Shown: positions 44,053 through 54,864 of the stretch, one piece after another
How positions within the stretch are numbered: position 1 is the stretch's first letter
Layout of the letters: each line of letters begins with the position of its first letter
Source: Acanthacorydalis orientalis
Taxonomy: Eukaryota > Arthropoda > Insecta > Megaloptera > Corydalidae
Length of the DNA stretch: 64,000 bases
Direction: 5' to 3'
NCBI GenBank assembly: GCA_034766995.1
Contig: CM068323.1
Location: 313,001-377,000 of the forward strand
Notes under the pieces: generated by a model
Databases searched by the model: none
What the model saw: the letters and a program-made list of their open reading frames with translations, nothing else
What the model was told of the DNA's origin: nothing
Translations under genes and position numbers: made by a program

Positions 44053-46248
44053 TCGTTAACGAAACCATAAATCGAAACACGGTTAAAACGGTTCTTAACT
44101 AAAACGGTCTACCTCCGAAAAATACAGATATACTAAACCTGTGATTGAGTGCGACGTGCTCTTTACTCTCTTCCTCTCCATCTCCGATAGGAACCGCAGA
44201 ACACTCGATCGAACCGAATCTACCGTACGCTATTTTTTGTCAGACGGTCGTGCGTCCGATTCGATAACCGAAAAACGAGCGCTCCCGGGTGCCTCTCTCC
44301 TGCAGAGCATCGATGTGCGCGCGCCCTCGTCGGCTATCCGAACAGGAAGTCAGGGACACGCTCGAAAATTCGAACGGCGCTCGATTTTATTTTCACACGC
44401 GCACGCACTTCGATAAAAAAATCACCGTTTTAGACGGACTCGATAGGAAGTTATTTTTTACAAAACGGCAGACGGTCGATTCAGAGTCGTTTCATAAACA
44501 CGATCGGCGGCGAGAACCGAACCGGCGCCGCGTACCGAACAGAGCCGGCGCGAGAGACGAACGAGCGATACGAGAAGGACTTCAGGACGCACCGCCGCGA
44601 AGATCACCGCGCTAAAAAGAATCCCGAACGGTCGTGGCGTTCGCGATCGTATAAGAGATTTACGAACGGCGGATTCGATCGACCGTCATCGCACACGAAG
44701 TTATATTTCAGAGATTCCGAACTTCCGATATTATATAAAACCCTTCCGTATCGACATACGGTTGGGTCCTCGGTCGCCGATGCCGAAGAACTACTCGAAA
44801 GAGTTCAAAATATCGCACGATAATGTCTATTAATCGATAACCTAATCGTAAGACGACAGCGCTTCGTGTTCGGCACTGGATTTTCTATCGAGGAACGTGA
44901 GCGTCGTCGTACACGTCGCTTTTCCGTATCGTAGTCATGTACGGAATTAAACGTACGAGATCGTCCTAGAAAAACGACAGAAAAAGAATATTTATTCGCG
45001 GGTGGCGATCGCCGTAGGAATTTCGAGACGGACGTGTCGTTACGAAACGTACTTTGTCGTAGCGTTTCCCTGGAAACCGTCGTGCGATACGATGCCCGTA
45101 CGGTGCCTCGTTCCGAACTCGATCGGTCATAGACGAACGGGCCGCTCGTGACGAATTTCGACGTTACTTCCCGTACCGGCCCTCCGCATATCGAACTTAC
45201 GTTCGACTCGAAACGAGGACACACGAACTGAAAACGGATAGAAATATTAACGAACAGCAGGATAGAAACATACGGTCGTACAGATAGACGATATCGGAAA
45301 ATTTCTTTCGAAACGTGCGTGCGCGTACGTGTACACGTTCGCGCGTGGAAGAAAGGATCGGTGGATTCTACAGTATCGTTTCCAGGAATGCATTTTAAGA
45401 TCGATCGATTATTTATGGATATCGAGGGGAAACATCAGGCCGATAAATTTTTCTCAGTCGGCAGTGCAGCGTCACACTGAAGCAACGCGCACGAGCTCTC
45501 ATCGAGAGTCATCGCTGTCGAACCCGAAGACATCATGACCATCATCATCGCCTCCTTCGGAAAAGGAAGAACCTGCAGCAGACTTTAGACGAGACGACGG
45601 AAAGAAAACGACTCACAGAGGAATGCGACCTACAAGTGAGAGCAAGTGCCTCAGTGCACTGCACTGCACAATGACCGACACGTAACAGATGGCATATTAT
45701 GGACAGGACATGCACAAAACGCGACACAACGGGCAATTTCCGTCTAGGTTAAGTTTAGTTGGAAGGTACGATACGTTCATGCCCGGCTTTGAAAATGCCC
45801 AGACGTCACACAGCATAAAACTAAATTGCGCGTCAACACAAAAACGCTACGGCAAAAACGAAGAGCGAACACAATGTGAGGCATCGCGAAATGCACACGA
45901 CACGCACATACAACATTGTCACATGTACGTTAGAAGAATTACCGGACAATGAATTTGTCTTTTGCTTTTACTTGGTTAAATTTTTATCGAAGCAACCGGC
46001 ATACTTGTGATAAGTCGGATCGAATGCACGTGCATCGTAAAAAAAAAATAAAATACAATTGACGATTTTGTACCCAGTTAGTCTGCAATGCGTGCAGTAT
46101 CGATAACGAAATAATATTTGTCGTATAATAAATGCGAAACTACTCACCGTCGATCGAACAGCAGAACGACATTCTCCGGCCGCGGTCAAACAAGGAAGAC
46201 AGTCGCAACATGTCGGTCCGTAGATCAAGCGTAGATAGGCTGTCTGAT
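44053..46248. other. CpG-rich stretch without recognised genes
   Basis: Very rich in CG dinucleotides. Several medium frames on both strands (44289-44615 plus, 44805-45224 minus, 45232-45480 plus, 45689-45952 plus). None carries a motif I recognise, although the 45232-45480 frame (FPGMHFKIDRLFMDIEGKHQ) looks protein-like. It could be decayed gypsy gag or a host gene remnant. Confidence 0.35.
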
Positions 46249-46942
46249 CAGTGGTTCTCAACCTTTTTCCGATTGTTCCCCCCTTTAGACTTTGTTTCTT
46301 TCCTGTGCCCGCGCTGTCTACCGGTAGAAAAATAGTTAGTTAAATGTTTTGTTCCTAGATGGAACATTTTTAATCGTAATTCTTATAATTTATACAAAAC
46401 ACAATAATTAAATAAAAATTTGTATTAAAGCATTTCCCGACCAATGCGATCCTTGTGCTTGATGAACAGAAACGAGCTTTTGTCGTAGATTCACGTAGGA
46501 TCGAGTGTTTAACGGACTTCGGAACCTAAAAGTGTTTGATTTGTTAAAATCCGTTAAGTGGATTAAAAGATATGACCTTGCAAATTTTCACGTCGTGTCA
46601 GCATTAAGAGGGTCAATATCTCGAAGACTATTTGCCGTACGGTAAAAACTAAAATATTTCCGGAGAGTGCTTTCGAAACTCGGTAAGAAGAGCCGAGATT
46701 CATATTTCAGTTGTTAAATATTTTCCAAAATCAAGCTATTAAATTCATAAACGTATCCAAAATTCAGAACACCCAGAAAAACTGTTGTGGAACGCGTAAG
46801 GAATCACAGGAAACGTAAAGCGGCGGAAGAGCGACGGCCAGAGAGTTCGAAAAGAATTGCTTTGACCCCGATCTGATAAGATGAAATTGCATTTTTTTTT
46901 AAACAACTTTAAACATTTTCACTCGTCTGACCCAACGTAATT

Positions 46943-47908
46943 CTACTTAGACTCGTGCGGTTGTGTACATACGCAACCCCCCTCCCTCCATTTTTCATAC
47001 CTGGTTCTATTGCCGTGAAGGATAAGGGCACCTCTGTCCATTACGTTAAGGTGAGTCCGTGTCAGGCTGAGTAAATTATTCACACGACTGAAACCTGATT
47101 CTACCGAATACGATGTAGGGGATGCCGTGGAAAACAATTTTCATTTACGCCAAAGCTGTGGAATTTTTTCAGATATTATACTTTTCATTCGAAAATGGTG
47201 TTCTTCTTGGCCGAAAGTTATTTTGGCTGCTGCGTTACCCTGTAGCACTATGAGCGCTTCTTGCAAAGAAACATCGACGTCTACAGCAGCCACATCATGT
47301 GGATCAACTACCCAGGACGGAACATCGATATCGAGATCGAGATCCTGGACACGAATTTCCATATTATTATGAAGCTGCTTCAAATGATCCACGTGCAAGT
47401 TACGTCATCTATCATCTAACCCTATAGCATAGTACCCAATTAGTCTTATCGTAGAGTAAGTAAAATGTCTAGACGATAAGAATATTTCTGTAAACAAAAC
47501 TATAAATTAAAAACTACTAATTAACACATACATTTCGTAATAGGACGAAGAATATTGTAATTTTCCAACGATGTTAATAAATTATAAATCACGTACTGTT
47601 TAGATGACAGGAACCATTATAAATACTGTAATAATCAAATAATAAAGCGGTCAGTAACTGATCTTAATTCTAAGCAGTTCGGATCGGGTCCTCTCGAGCG
47701 GTTTGTGTTTTTTTAAAAACCCACAAGTCGCTATAAAGAACAAAATTTGCACAATTATTTCATTATCTTTGAATTCGTCACTAACTGCTGACAAAGAGGA
47801 GAACTGGGCGAATTCACGACTTCCAACATCGGTGACATGCAGCTTGACTTTTCGAAGGAACTCTCTGCCAATCTCGTTGCTCGGAATAAAGTCAAAATTC
47901 CTACCCAC
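46943..47908 (-). pseudogene. hAT transposase relic (ZBED5/FAM200-like)
   Basis: The C-terminal half runs from 47398 to 46943 in one frame, interrupted by a single TGA at about 47141-47143. It reads PSWVVDPHDV, LQEALIVLQGNAAAKITF, KIPQLWRK and then ASPTSYSVESGFSRVNNLLS and RTHLNVMDRGAL. This is the hAT dimerisation region as seen in ZBED5/FAM200-type proteins. An upstream piece (47908-47651), with REFLRKVKLHVTDVGSREFA, is probably the part before it. The two are separated by the nested repeat near 47417-47512. A similar upstream piece recurs at 54689. Confidence 0.75.
47417..47512 (+). repeat. Dispersed repeat TAACCCTATAGCATAGT, copy 2
   Basis: Partner of 43935-44052, lying between two parts of the hAT transposase, so probably a later insertion. 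Confidence 0.6.
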
Positions 47909-48054
47909 TAGTTATTTGTTTAACAAGTCGAGATTTTCGAAGAGATCACACAGGTAAAATATATTACATTTAATGGGGGTCATCGCGTACCGTGGTCCTC
48001 TTTTCCATGATTTTCAACTGTGGTCCCCTTGGAACATACTACTGTAGCTCTCTG

Positions 48055-48070
48055 GACGCCACGTGGCGTC
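48055..48070. promoter_or_regulatory. 16-bp perfect palindrome at hAT right end
   Basis: GACGCCACGTGGCGTC, with a CACGTG centre, 16 bases inside the right terminus. hAT transposases often bind subterminal motifs, so a binding site is plausible. Confidence 0.5.
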
Positions 48071-48415
48071 AGATTGAGAACCACTGCTGTAGATGATATG
48101 GTACTGTTAAAAATATTTGCCATGAAAATGAAGGATCAAGGGAGGGGTGGGGGGTACTAACTTTCTATAACATCGCTAGATGCTATAAATTTCCATTCGC
48201 AGTCAGAACACCGACCAGTACGGACGGTCGGAGAGTACGGTCGGGCATAGTGACAAGCATAGATAAAGTATCTCAAGTGACAAGCGAGCCGCGTCTACCT
48301 CGCTTCCGGGAATTCAAGACCCTTGTACGGACGCAAGCGGACCGCCCGCTGTGCGAACGGTCTAATGACAGGTGTGTGAATAGCAAACGACTGTGCTAAG
48401 TGAGTGCGAACAATA

Positions 48416-48432
48416 GACGGGTTTAACCCGTC
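48416..48432 (+). promoter_or_regulatory. 17-base palindrome in E 5' UTR
   Basis: GACGGGTTTAACCCGTC: arms of 8 with a one-base centre. The 30-base surrounding block is kept in a diverged antisense copy at 52347-52363. Confidence 0.5.
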
Positions 48433-48553
48433 GAAACTATTAAGTGGACAATTGTGTACGAGTGAATGTTAAGTGCTGTGTACTGTTATAAAGACCATTA
48501 GCAGCAGCATTAGTGCACAAAAGGACAACTGGCATGCCGAGCATGCCGCACTA

Positions 48554-49760
48554 ATGGACAATACGGTGGACAAATGTGCGGGTAGTGACACTGCGCCGCA
48601 AACGGCGTTCCCGGTAAGTCAATAAACATTTCATACACAAAAAACATTAAAACGTCGCCCGGCTCAGCGCCGGCCAAAGTGTCATCAAAAAACTCTATTA
48701 AAAACGCCGCGGTGTCCATCGCGTCGCTAAAAAGGAAGCAGGTGACCCGATTCAAAGTACGCGCCGATGGCCATCCTCGGTGCGTGCTAGTTAATTCAAT
48801 GCACCAAAAAACAGACGCAAAAACTGACACCGCGAAAATGATCGCCGCACCCGCGCCCCCGAGCGCGCAACAATGCACGAATATCGCACCAGCGCCTCAG
48901 AGCGCTGAACTACTGGACATATCAGACCCGGAGTTCACACTAGTCAGAACCAAAAGGCCGCGCAAATCCGACGGCACGGTGACAAAGACGTCACGACCAC
49001 CGACACCGACGCTCGTCAACTTTCTGACGCCCAACGTCTTCTCTGTGTTATTCAGAGAAGAGAAACCACAGACAGCCCCGCAGACTACTGCGACAGACAA
49101 AAAACAAAAACAATCCAAAACTGCACAGACAAACACGAGCACGCAAGCAAAACCCGCTCCTGCTCCAGCTGCATCGGCAGCCGGCAAACCCGCCACAGCG
49201 TCCGTGGCAAACAAACCCACTCCCGCCCCAAAACCGCAGGATCCAGCACCTGCACCCAAACCATACAAACCCCCACCAATCATCCTCACCACCAGGCCGC
49301 CGAACTTCGTCAAGTTCTGCGACATGGTCACGCTGGTGGCCAAATCCCGTGTACAATACAAAAACGAGAACAGTGGTCTTCGCATTCAGTGCGAAACCAA
49401 GGAAGACCACCTGACTCTCAAAAATATGTTTGCCGAAGACTCTTTCATAGAGTTCTTCACGTTCACGCCTACGGACGAGAAACCAATGGCAATGGTCCTC
49501 AAGGGGATGCCAGAGGTTTCTGTTGACGAACTGACCACAGCAATAGCCGCTGTGAACCCTGGAGTACTCAGGTGCTTCAGGATGAGCGGTGGGACCCCGG
49601 ACATGCCTTCCTATAAGGTCGACTTCAGACACAATACCTCCGTGCGCTCCGTCAACAGGATAGCCAAGCTATTCAACTGCCGGGTCTACTGGCACAAATA
49701 CCGAACCGACTCCGTAACGCAGTGCCGCCGCTGCCAAGCCTTCGGGCACGCCACGGCCTC
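48554..49760 (+). pseudogene. Jockey ORF1 copy E, truncated by deletion
   Basis: The best start is ATG 48554 (MDNTVDKCAGSDTAPQ), which runs into TAA at about 48623. The homologous body is open from 48589 in another frame, so one base is probably missing near 48611. GTG at 48679 is not a start. The body reads the N-terminus, Pro/Ala linker, PRE region (GMPEVSVDELTTAI, YKVDF) and first knuckle, CRRCQAFGHATA, broken at its last residues by the 49757 deletion. Downstream read-through to 49806 is out of frame. It supplies the N-terminus missing from the copy at the window start. Confidence 0.85.
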
Positions 49761-51315
49761 CCAACAACCCCCTCCAACACTCCCTACCACCGCCCCTCGA
49801 CCATAGACTTGGCTCTTACCAAGCTATGCGAGAGTCATCCCATCAGCATCCGCACGACCGAAGGGCCCCAATCGGACCACGTCCCAGTCATCATGGCACT
49901 GGGGGGAATTGAAGTCACCACGAGAAGGCCCGAGAGAGGCCTCGACTACAGACGCGCCGATTGGGGAGCGTATAAAAAACAGATTAACCAAGAGGTCGAA
50001 GACGCCGGCCACCCGAGCACCGCCGAGGAGATCGACGAGGCAATCCTCCACCTAGAGGAGCTGATAAAGACCGCTGCAGCACGCCACATCCCCAGGGCGG
50101 AGAACCCCCCGGACTTCCGGTACAGGCCGACACCAGAAATCAAGCGCCTAACAAATTTACGGAACTGGGCCAGGCGAACCTGGCAACGCACCGGCGACCC
50201 GGAGTACCGGAAGGTAAGGAACAGGCTCTCCAAGACAATATGTGACCTTGTCAGGGAGCATCGTGGCAAGCTGTGGGAAGAGCACACGCTCAAAACTCTG
50301 AAAAACAACAGCAGGGCAGCCTGGTCACTGGTCGGCAGGCTGAAAAGAATACCAGATCCTCCTGCGGCCCTCTCCACCAGCGGCGGTAACATCGCGGTCA
50401 CGACGCAAGAGCGTGCTACCGCACACGCCAAAGCCTTCGGCGATGCCTTCCTCGTCAGTGAGCATCTGGGGAACCCGAGGCGCGCGCGCGCGGTCGCAAA
50501 CGCCGCCCGGGACCTCAGAGCCTGCGAGCTGTCGCAGCAATATGCACCCATCTCCAACTGCGAGATATATCGCACATTAAAAAAATTGAAAAACCCCAAA
50601 CTCCCGGACTCAGCGAACTTGATACTATATGCGGACGACACTGCAGTCTACTTATCCTCACAAAACCGATCCTTGGATCGTTCCGTTGTCATTCTCGAGG
50701 ATTCCCTTAACAGGATCGAGAGGTACATGGCCAGGAACAAAATCCGTATCAAGGCAGCGAAGACGGATGCCGTGATCTTCGCCTGCCAACATCAGCGACA
50801 CCTCGATCACCACCCAGCACAACCTAAAGTATCTCGGCCTGACGCTCGACTCCAAGCTGAGATTCTCTGCTGGAGTCCGAGAGCTGCTGAAGAAAGCGAG
50901 AACATCCCGCTACACCCTGATGCCGCTGCTCAGGTCAAACGGGCTGCCAATAACAGCAAAAGTCAGCATCGATAGAGCGTGCATACGCTCCATCTTCACG
51001 TACGCGCTGCCCGTGTGGGCCACCACCTGCGACACCAACTGGAAAAACCTACAAACCTTCCAATCCAAAACTCTCCGTCTCATCACCGGCGCTGAGCGCT
51101 ACACAACCAATAAGTCTATCCACCAAACCTGTAACATTGAATCCGTCAGGAAATTTGCCAAATCCCTCACCTCCAAATTCCTGTCCAGTAGTGAACTGCA
51201 CGACAACCAGTACGTGAAGAACATCAGTAAAATGAGCCTGCCGAAGAAGTGGACGCTGTCCAAGCGCGCCAGGGGGAAGCCTCTGATCTCAGAGGCCAAA
51301 CTACTAAAACATTAA
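49758..51315 (+). pseudogene. Jockey ORF2 remainder, copy E
   Basis: Long frame from about 49760 to 50790: RPSTIDLALTKL, SDHVPVIM (end of endonuclease), the connecting region, then KNPKLPDSAN joined to YADDTAVYLSS at about 50620. RT motifs 1, 2, A and B are absent, as in 1427-3559. A 26-base loss near 50797 shifts the frame. The thumb and C-terminus continue in frame to the stop at 51313-51315 (YLGLTLDSKLRF, then YALPVWATTCDTNWKNLQ). Relative to the copy at 1427 it is cleaner between the deletions. Confidence 0.88.
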
Positions 51316-51414
51316 AAAACACCAGTGTCAGTGCAGTGATAGTGACACGGTGACCAGTGACACGTGATCTAGGGACACTAAGTCATGAACAAGCGCTACG
51401 CGCAAATCTAGATT

Positions 51415-51473
51415 TAAGTTAGTGATAAGTTAGACATAAGTTAGGCATAAGTTAGATTAAGTTAGGTTAAGAT
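51415..51473 (+). repeat. TTAGG-like degenerate repeat in E 3' UTR
   Basis: Same block as 3615-3679: repeated ATAAGTTAGRC ending GTTAGGTTAAGAT. Here the UTR continues past it. Confidence 0.6.
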
Positions 51474-51492
51474 ACAAAAATGCATAACACTC

Positions 51493-51517
51493 CCGGTTTT
51501 TTGAAAATTTTTTCCGG
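51493..51517 (+). promoter_or_regulatory. Conserved 3'-UTR block CCGG-T6-GAAAA-T6-CCGG
   Basis: 24 of 25 bases match the block at 22388-22412 in element B, although the surrounding UTRs are otherwise hard to align. About 190 bases upstream of the 3' end. Confidence 0.45.
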
Positions 51518-51700
51518 AACCAAAGCACGAGACATTAATAAAAACCACACAAACATTACACACAATCCACACACCACAAATGCGGATCTATACCGTGAGG
51601 TAGGGCACCGCACGAAATCATGAGCATAAGGCCAAACCCGGCCCTGTATAAAATTGAAAATCAATAAAATTCATTTTTATTTTTATTTTATTTTTTTATA

Positions 51701-52021
51701 TAAATTTCCATACAGAAATATTTAATTGTTCGCGAAAATAACGTAATTCGGAACTGTGCCATAATTTATTCAATCGAGAAGGAAGCGTCCGATCGTAGGA
51801 TACAATTTACAAAAAAAAAAAACAATTTCGTACCGTCGTACGTTTTGCTCTTTTTTACATATTTATGATTTGATACGATAATGGTTTACAAATAATCCAT
51901 GTGAAATAACACATACTGAAGTTATCACAACGATATTTATGAAGATATATAGTTAAATGGAGGATTTACTGTGTCGCACTGCACTCCAATGCTGGTTCTT
52001 CGACGCGCTGTATTTTCTAGT

Positions 52022-52103
<82 letters not shown>

Positions 52104-52769
52104 GTGGCAAAACATTTAAATGTTCTTTCTGTATGTTAACAGTTAATAACGCTGCCACCTATGATTCTTACTTCGCTGCTAGCATTGATAAAGGCTAGGT
52201 TGGTAGGGTCGCCAGCTGTGGTTATTTTGACAAGACAAATAGTTGTGATGATGTCTCGCATCAGTGAGGCATTCGCTCAATGTGTATTCTCTCACTTCAC
52301 AGATGCACTAAGCACTGTGTCTCTTGTCCGCACTGTCATTAGTCGCGACGGGTTAAACCCGTCTATTGTTCGAAATCGCACTATTGCTTAGAGGTAGGCA
52401 CTGTGTATAGTGTGTATTGTTTAGTGTGCACGGCTGCGCCAGCGGGTGGTCTGCTCGGTCTCAGTAATAGCCGAGTAATAACGAACGAATGAGTCGTCTT
52501 TTGTAACAGTCATGTTCAAATAAAAACAGCGACAAACAGTATGCACATTTTACAATTATCACGAACAATACTTTTTTGGAACGGATTGCTCTTACAATTA
52601 TATATTTCTACTAATGGTATTTATGTGTGTGTGTGTGTTTTTACTTAATTTCTTTTTATCAACGTTTAAATAATAAATGCATATGTTAATCATCTGAAGT
52701 ACTGAGAGAAATGGTTACAGTTTTACATGATTTGAAATAAAATAGGGTGAGTACAGTTGTACATTTTTG

Positions 52770-52834
<65 letters not shown>

Positions 52835-52865
52835 TGTGTGTGTATAAATGTGCTATGTATATTTG

Positions 52866-52920
<55 letters not shown>

Positions 52921-53366
52921 ATGTGTATGTATTTACTGATAAACAAATTTTAAAATTCAATTAATTTTTCTTTAATATAAAAATCTGTTTTTTATTCATA
53001 ATTCTGCATAGGGATTTCGATCTAAATCGCTCGTCTTCATTTGTTTTCTTTTAGTCGGACATCTGTATGATAAAATTGAATCTCGATAAAAAAAATTAAG
53101 TTTCCTTCAAATTCTGACGACTCGTGCGTATGATTTATGCAATCATCAGTAAAAAAAAAAACACCGTATTAGCCCGAATATAAGACGACCACGATTATAA
53201 AATGAGTCTCTGTAGTCTGTATAGTGTATAAGAATATATTAATTCTTAATATTATAATGCTTATATGATTTTAATATTATATTTCTTATGTAATTTTTAT
53301 ATATTTGGCAATATATAATTCTTGGCAAAACATAATTACATCTTGTTTCTGAAAACAATATTTTTT
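51701..53366. other. Gene-free stretch rich in microsatellites
   Basis: AT arrays at 52021-52100, 52770-52832 and 52866-52908 (the last followed by GT repeats). An isolated CCGTATTAGCCCGAATATAA end near 53162 resembles the MITE at 31666. No genes. Confidence 0.7.
52190..52460 (-). mobile_element. Antisense 5'-UTR fragment of E-type Jockey
   Basis: The reverse complement matches 48340-48440: an ACCGCCCGCTG-like block, then GAACAATAGACGGGTTTAAC and CCGTCG. Diverged and without coding sequence. Confidence 0.65.
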
Positions 53367-53985
53367 ATCTAACTCGGTCACGCAGTGTCGCCGCTGCCAA
53401 GCCTACGGGCATGCCACGGCGAACTGTCACATCAAGGAGAAATGCGTCGAGTGTGCGGGTGACCACTTGACCAGCACCTGCACCGAAACACCAGACAGAC
53501 CGGACACCTGCGCGAACTGCAAGGGCGATCGCCCCGCCAACTTTAAGCGGTGCCCGGCATACAACCACTACCTAGAGACCATCCGGAAAGGCCAGGATAA
53601 CCGGATGCAGAGGTTCGTGCCTGCGCCTCCGCCGAAGATCAACGCCTGGGCCCTCGGCCCACCCAGCAACACCGTGAAAATACAGGAACTCCCGACACCA
53701 GCCGACTTCCCGGCCAGGAGATCCCGTGGGTCCACGGCCAGAACCGCTGCCACCGCTCCCCGCGTTCTCGGAGGGGCCAAAGAAAACAGCACCAGCAGCC
53801 GCAGCCCCGGACGATCTGGACAAGCTGTAACTCCTGCACGACGCCATCAAAACCACCACCCAGCTGCTGGATCTCGACAGGTTCCTCGAGGCGGTCAAGC
53901 AGCTGAACGAGAATCTCAGGACATGTACCTCTCAGACGGAGAGATTAATCGCATTCAACAAGTTTGACAAATCCGCCCCTTAAAT
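53367..53985 (+). pseudogene. Jockey ORF1 C-terminal relic, copy F
   Basis: Knuckles CRRCQAYGHATANC, CVECAGDHLTSTC and CANCKGDRPANFKRC. The third has Arg in place of the zinc-binding His seen in copy A. Then APPPKINAWALGPP, a frame change, a TAA near 53828, the helical tail, and the ORF1 stop TAA followed in phase by ATT where copy A has ATG. Confidence 0.85.
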
Positions 53986-54480
53986 TGCTGCCAAACTCAC
54001 CAGTCTTATCCAGGGAGGTCTACTCAGTAAAAAGAATGACCTCATCCAACTCCTATCTCAAAAGAGTATTGACGTTGCCGTCATTATTGAAACCCACCTC
54101 TCTCCGAGGTACAATTTTACCATCTCTAACTACCATGTGCACAGAGGTGACCGACTGACAAGGGGGGAGGGTCCTAGTTACGGGACGACGAAGCATAAAG
54201 CACGCGCGCCTCCCAGACGACGACTAGGAGGTTGACTGTGAAACACTAACAATACAGATCGAAAGCAGAACTAGGTTCCGCCTACACCCTGACCATCTTG
54301 CTCAGCACACAGCCCACAACACTTCCTTAATCCTAATCGGCGACTTTAACGACAGACATGCGGTCTGGAACTGCCATGCCAATAACACGAACGGCGGAAG
54401 CATCTTCCAGTTCCACGAAGAACATTCTCACCCACTAACCCTCCACTACCCAGACACACACACACACACACATCCTCAAC
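53986..54480 (+). pseudogene. Jockey endonuclease relic, copy F
   Basis: In phase with ORF1: LIQGGLLSKKNDLIQLL, SIDVAVIIETHLSPRYNF, then frameshifts and a GDFNDRHAVWNCHAN block near 54340. Ends in a short CA repeat (about 54460). The catalytic E is present, but the frame is broken. Confidence 0.8.
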
Positions 54481-54535
54481 AATCCAAGCTTTCACCTCTC
54501 GACCAACTAACACCAAGCCATGTGACGGCTATGGC

Positions 54536-54573
54536 ATCCGCGTCCGCACCGCTCCGGCGGTGCGGACGCGGAT
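54536..54573 (+). promoter_or_regulatory. 17-bp perfect hairpin with UNCG-type loop in 3' UTR
   Basis: The 16 bases ATCCGCGTCCGCACCG pair perfectly with 54558-54573. A further C-G pair (54552/54557) closes the tetraloop TCCG, which fits the very stable cUNCGg class. About 110 bases before the element's 3' end. Could be a recognition structure or a chance expansion. Confidence 0.6.
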
Positions 54574-54688
54574 AAATACCGGCAACGGTAAGGGCCCCGC
54601 AATAAGTCTGTAAACAAACCGGCCACACAGGCCCTGTACCATATTAATTTATCAATAAAATTTATTTTTATTTTATTTATTTTATATA

Positions 54689-54795
54689 CAATAAAGCAGT
54701 CAGTAACTGATCTTAAATCTAAGCAGTTCGGCTCGAGTCCTCTCGAGCGGTTTGCAGTTTTTTAAAAACCCACAAGTCGCTATAAAAAACAAAAT
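54689..54795 (-). mobile_element. hAT fragment, second copy
   Basis: Matches 47640-47745 inside the hAT element: CAGTAACTGATCTTAA, TCCTCTCGAGCGGTTTG, AAAAACCCACAAGTCGCTAT. About 105 bp only. Confidence 0.75.
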
Positions 54796-54864
54796 TCGCG
54801 ACAGACCTATGCAGGGTAGAGGGCCACTTATACATCAATATCAAGGGCCACTTATTGTCAAAAG

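Larger units (their letters stand above)
46249..48086 (-). mobile_element. hAT element, 1838 bp, with TIRs
   Basis: Left end CAGTGGTTCTCAACC at 46249; right end reads inverse CAGTGGTTCTCAATC, finishing at 48086. This is a known hAT (Charlie-like) terminal motif. Flanks CTGTCTGAT and CTGTAGAT resemble a decayed 8-bp target duplication. The transposase relic is antisense. The right end carries a 16-bp perfect palindrome at 48055-48070. A dispersed repeat (47417-47512) is nested inside. Confidence 0.85.
48195..51700 (+). mobile_element. Jockey LINE copy 'E', internally deleted
   Basis: Order: 5' UTR from about 48195, ORF1 5' part, a deletion junction at 49757 that removes the second and third knuckles and the endonuclease start, the ORF2 remainder with the RT-core deletion at 50620, then the 3' UTR with TTAGG-like repeats, the CCGG/U6 block, GGCCCTGTA, AATAAA at 51663 and a (TTTTA)n tail. 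Nearly identical to 1-3679 where both exist. Confidence 0.85.
53367..54688 (+). mobile_element. Jockey A/E-type copy 'F', 5'-truncated
   Basis: Starts inside ORF1 at the first knuckle. It keeps the ORF1 C-terminus, part of the endonuclease and a 3' tail with a strong hairpin, GGCCCTGTA, AATAAA and a (ATTTT)n tail. Most of ORF2 is missing. It sits directly against a fragment of the hAT family at 54689. Confidence 0.8.

Noticed and set aside
45689..45952. Host gene frame in the CpG-rich block
   Set aside because: No splice structure, conserved motif or codon pattern that I can point to.
48679..48681. GTG as start of copy E ORF1 (and GTG at 17 in copy A)
   Set aside because: Not a eukaryotic start. 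The frame is open further upstream in both, and an ATG at 48554 fits better with one frameshift.
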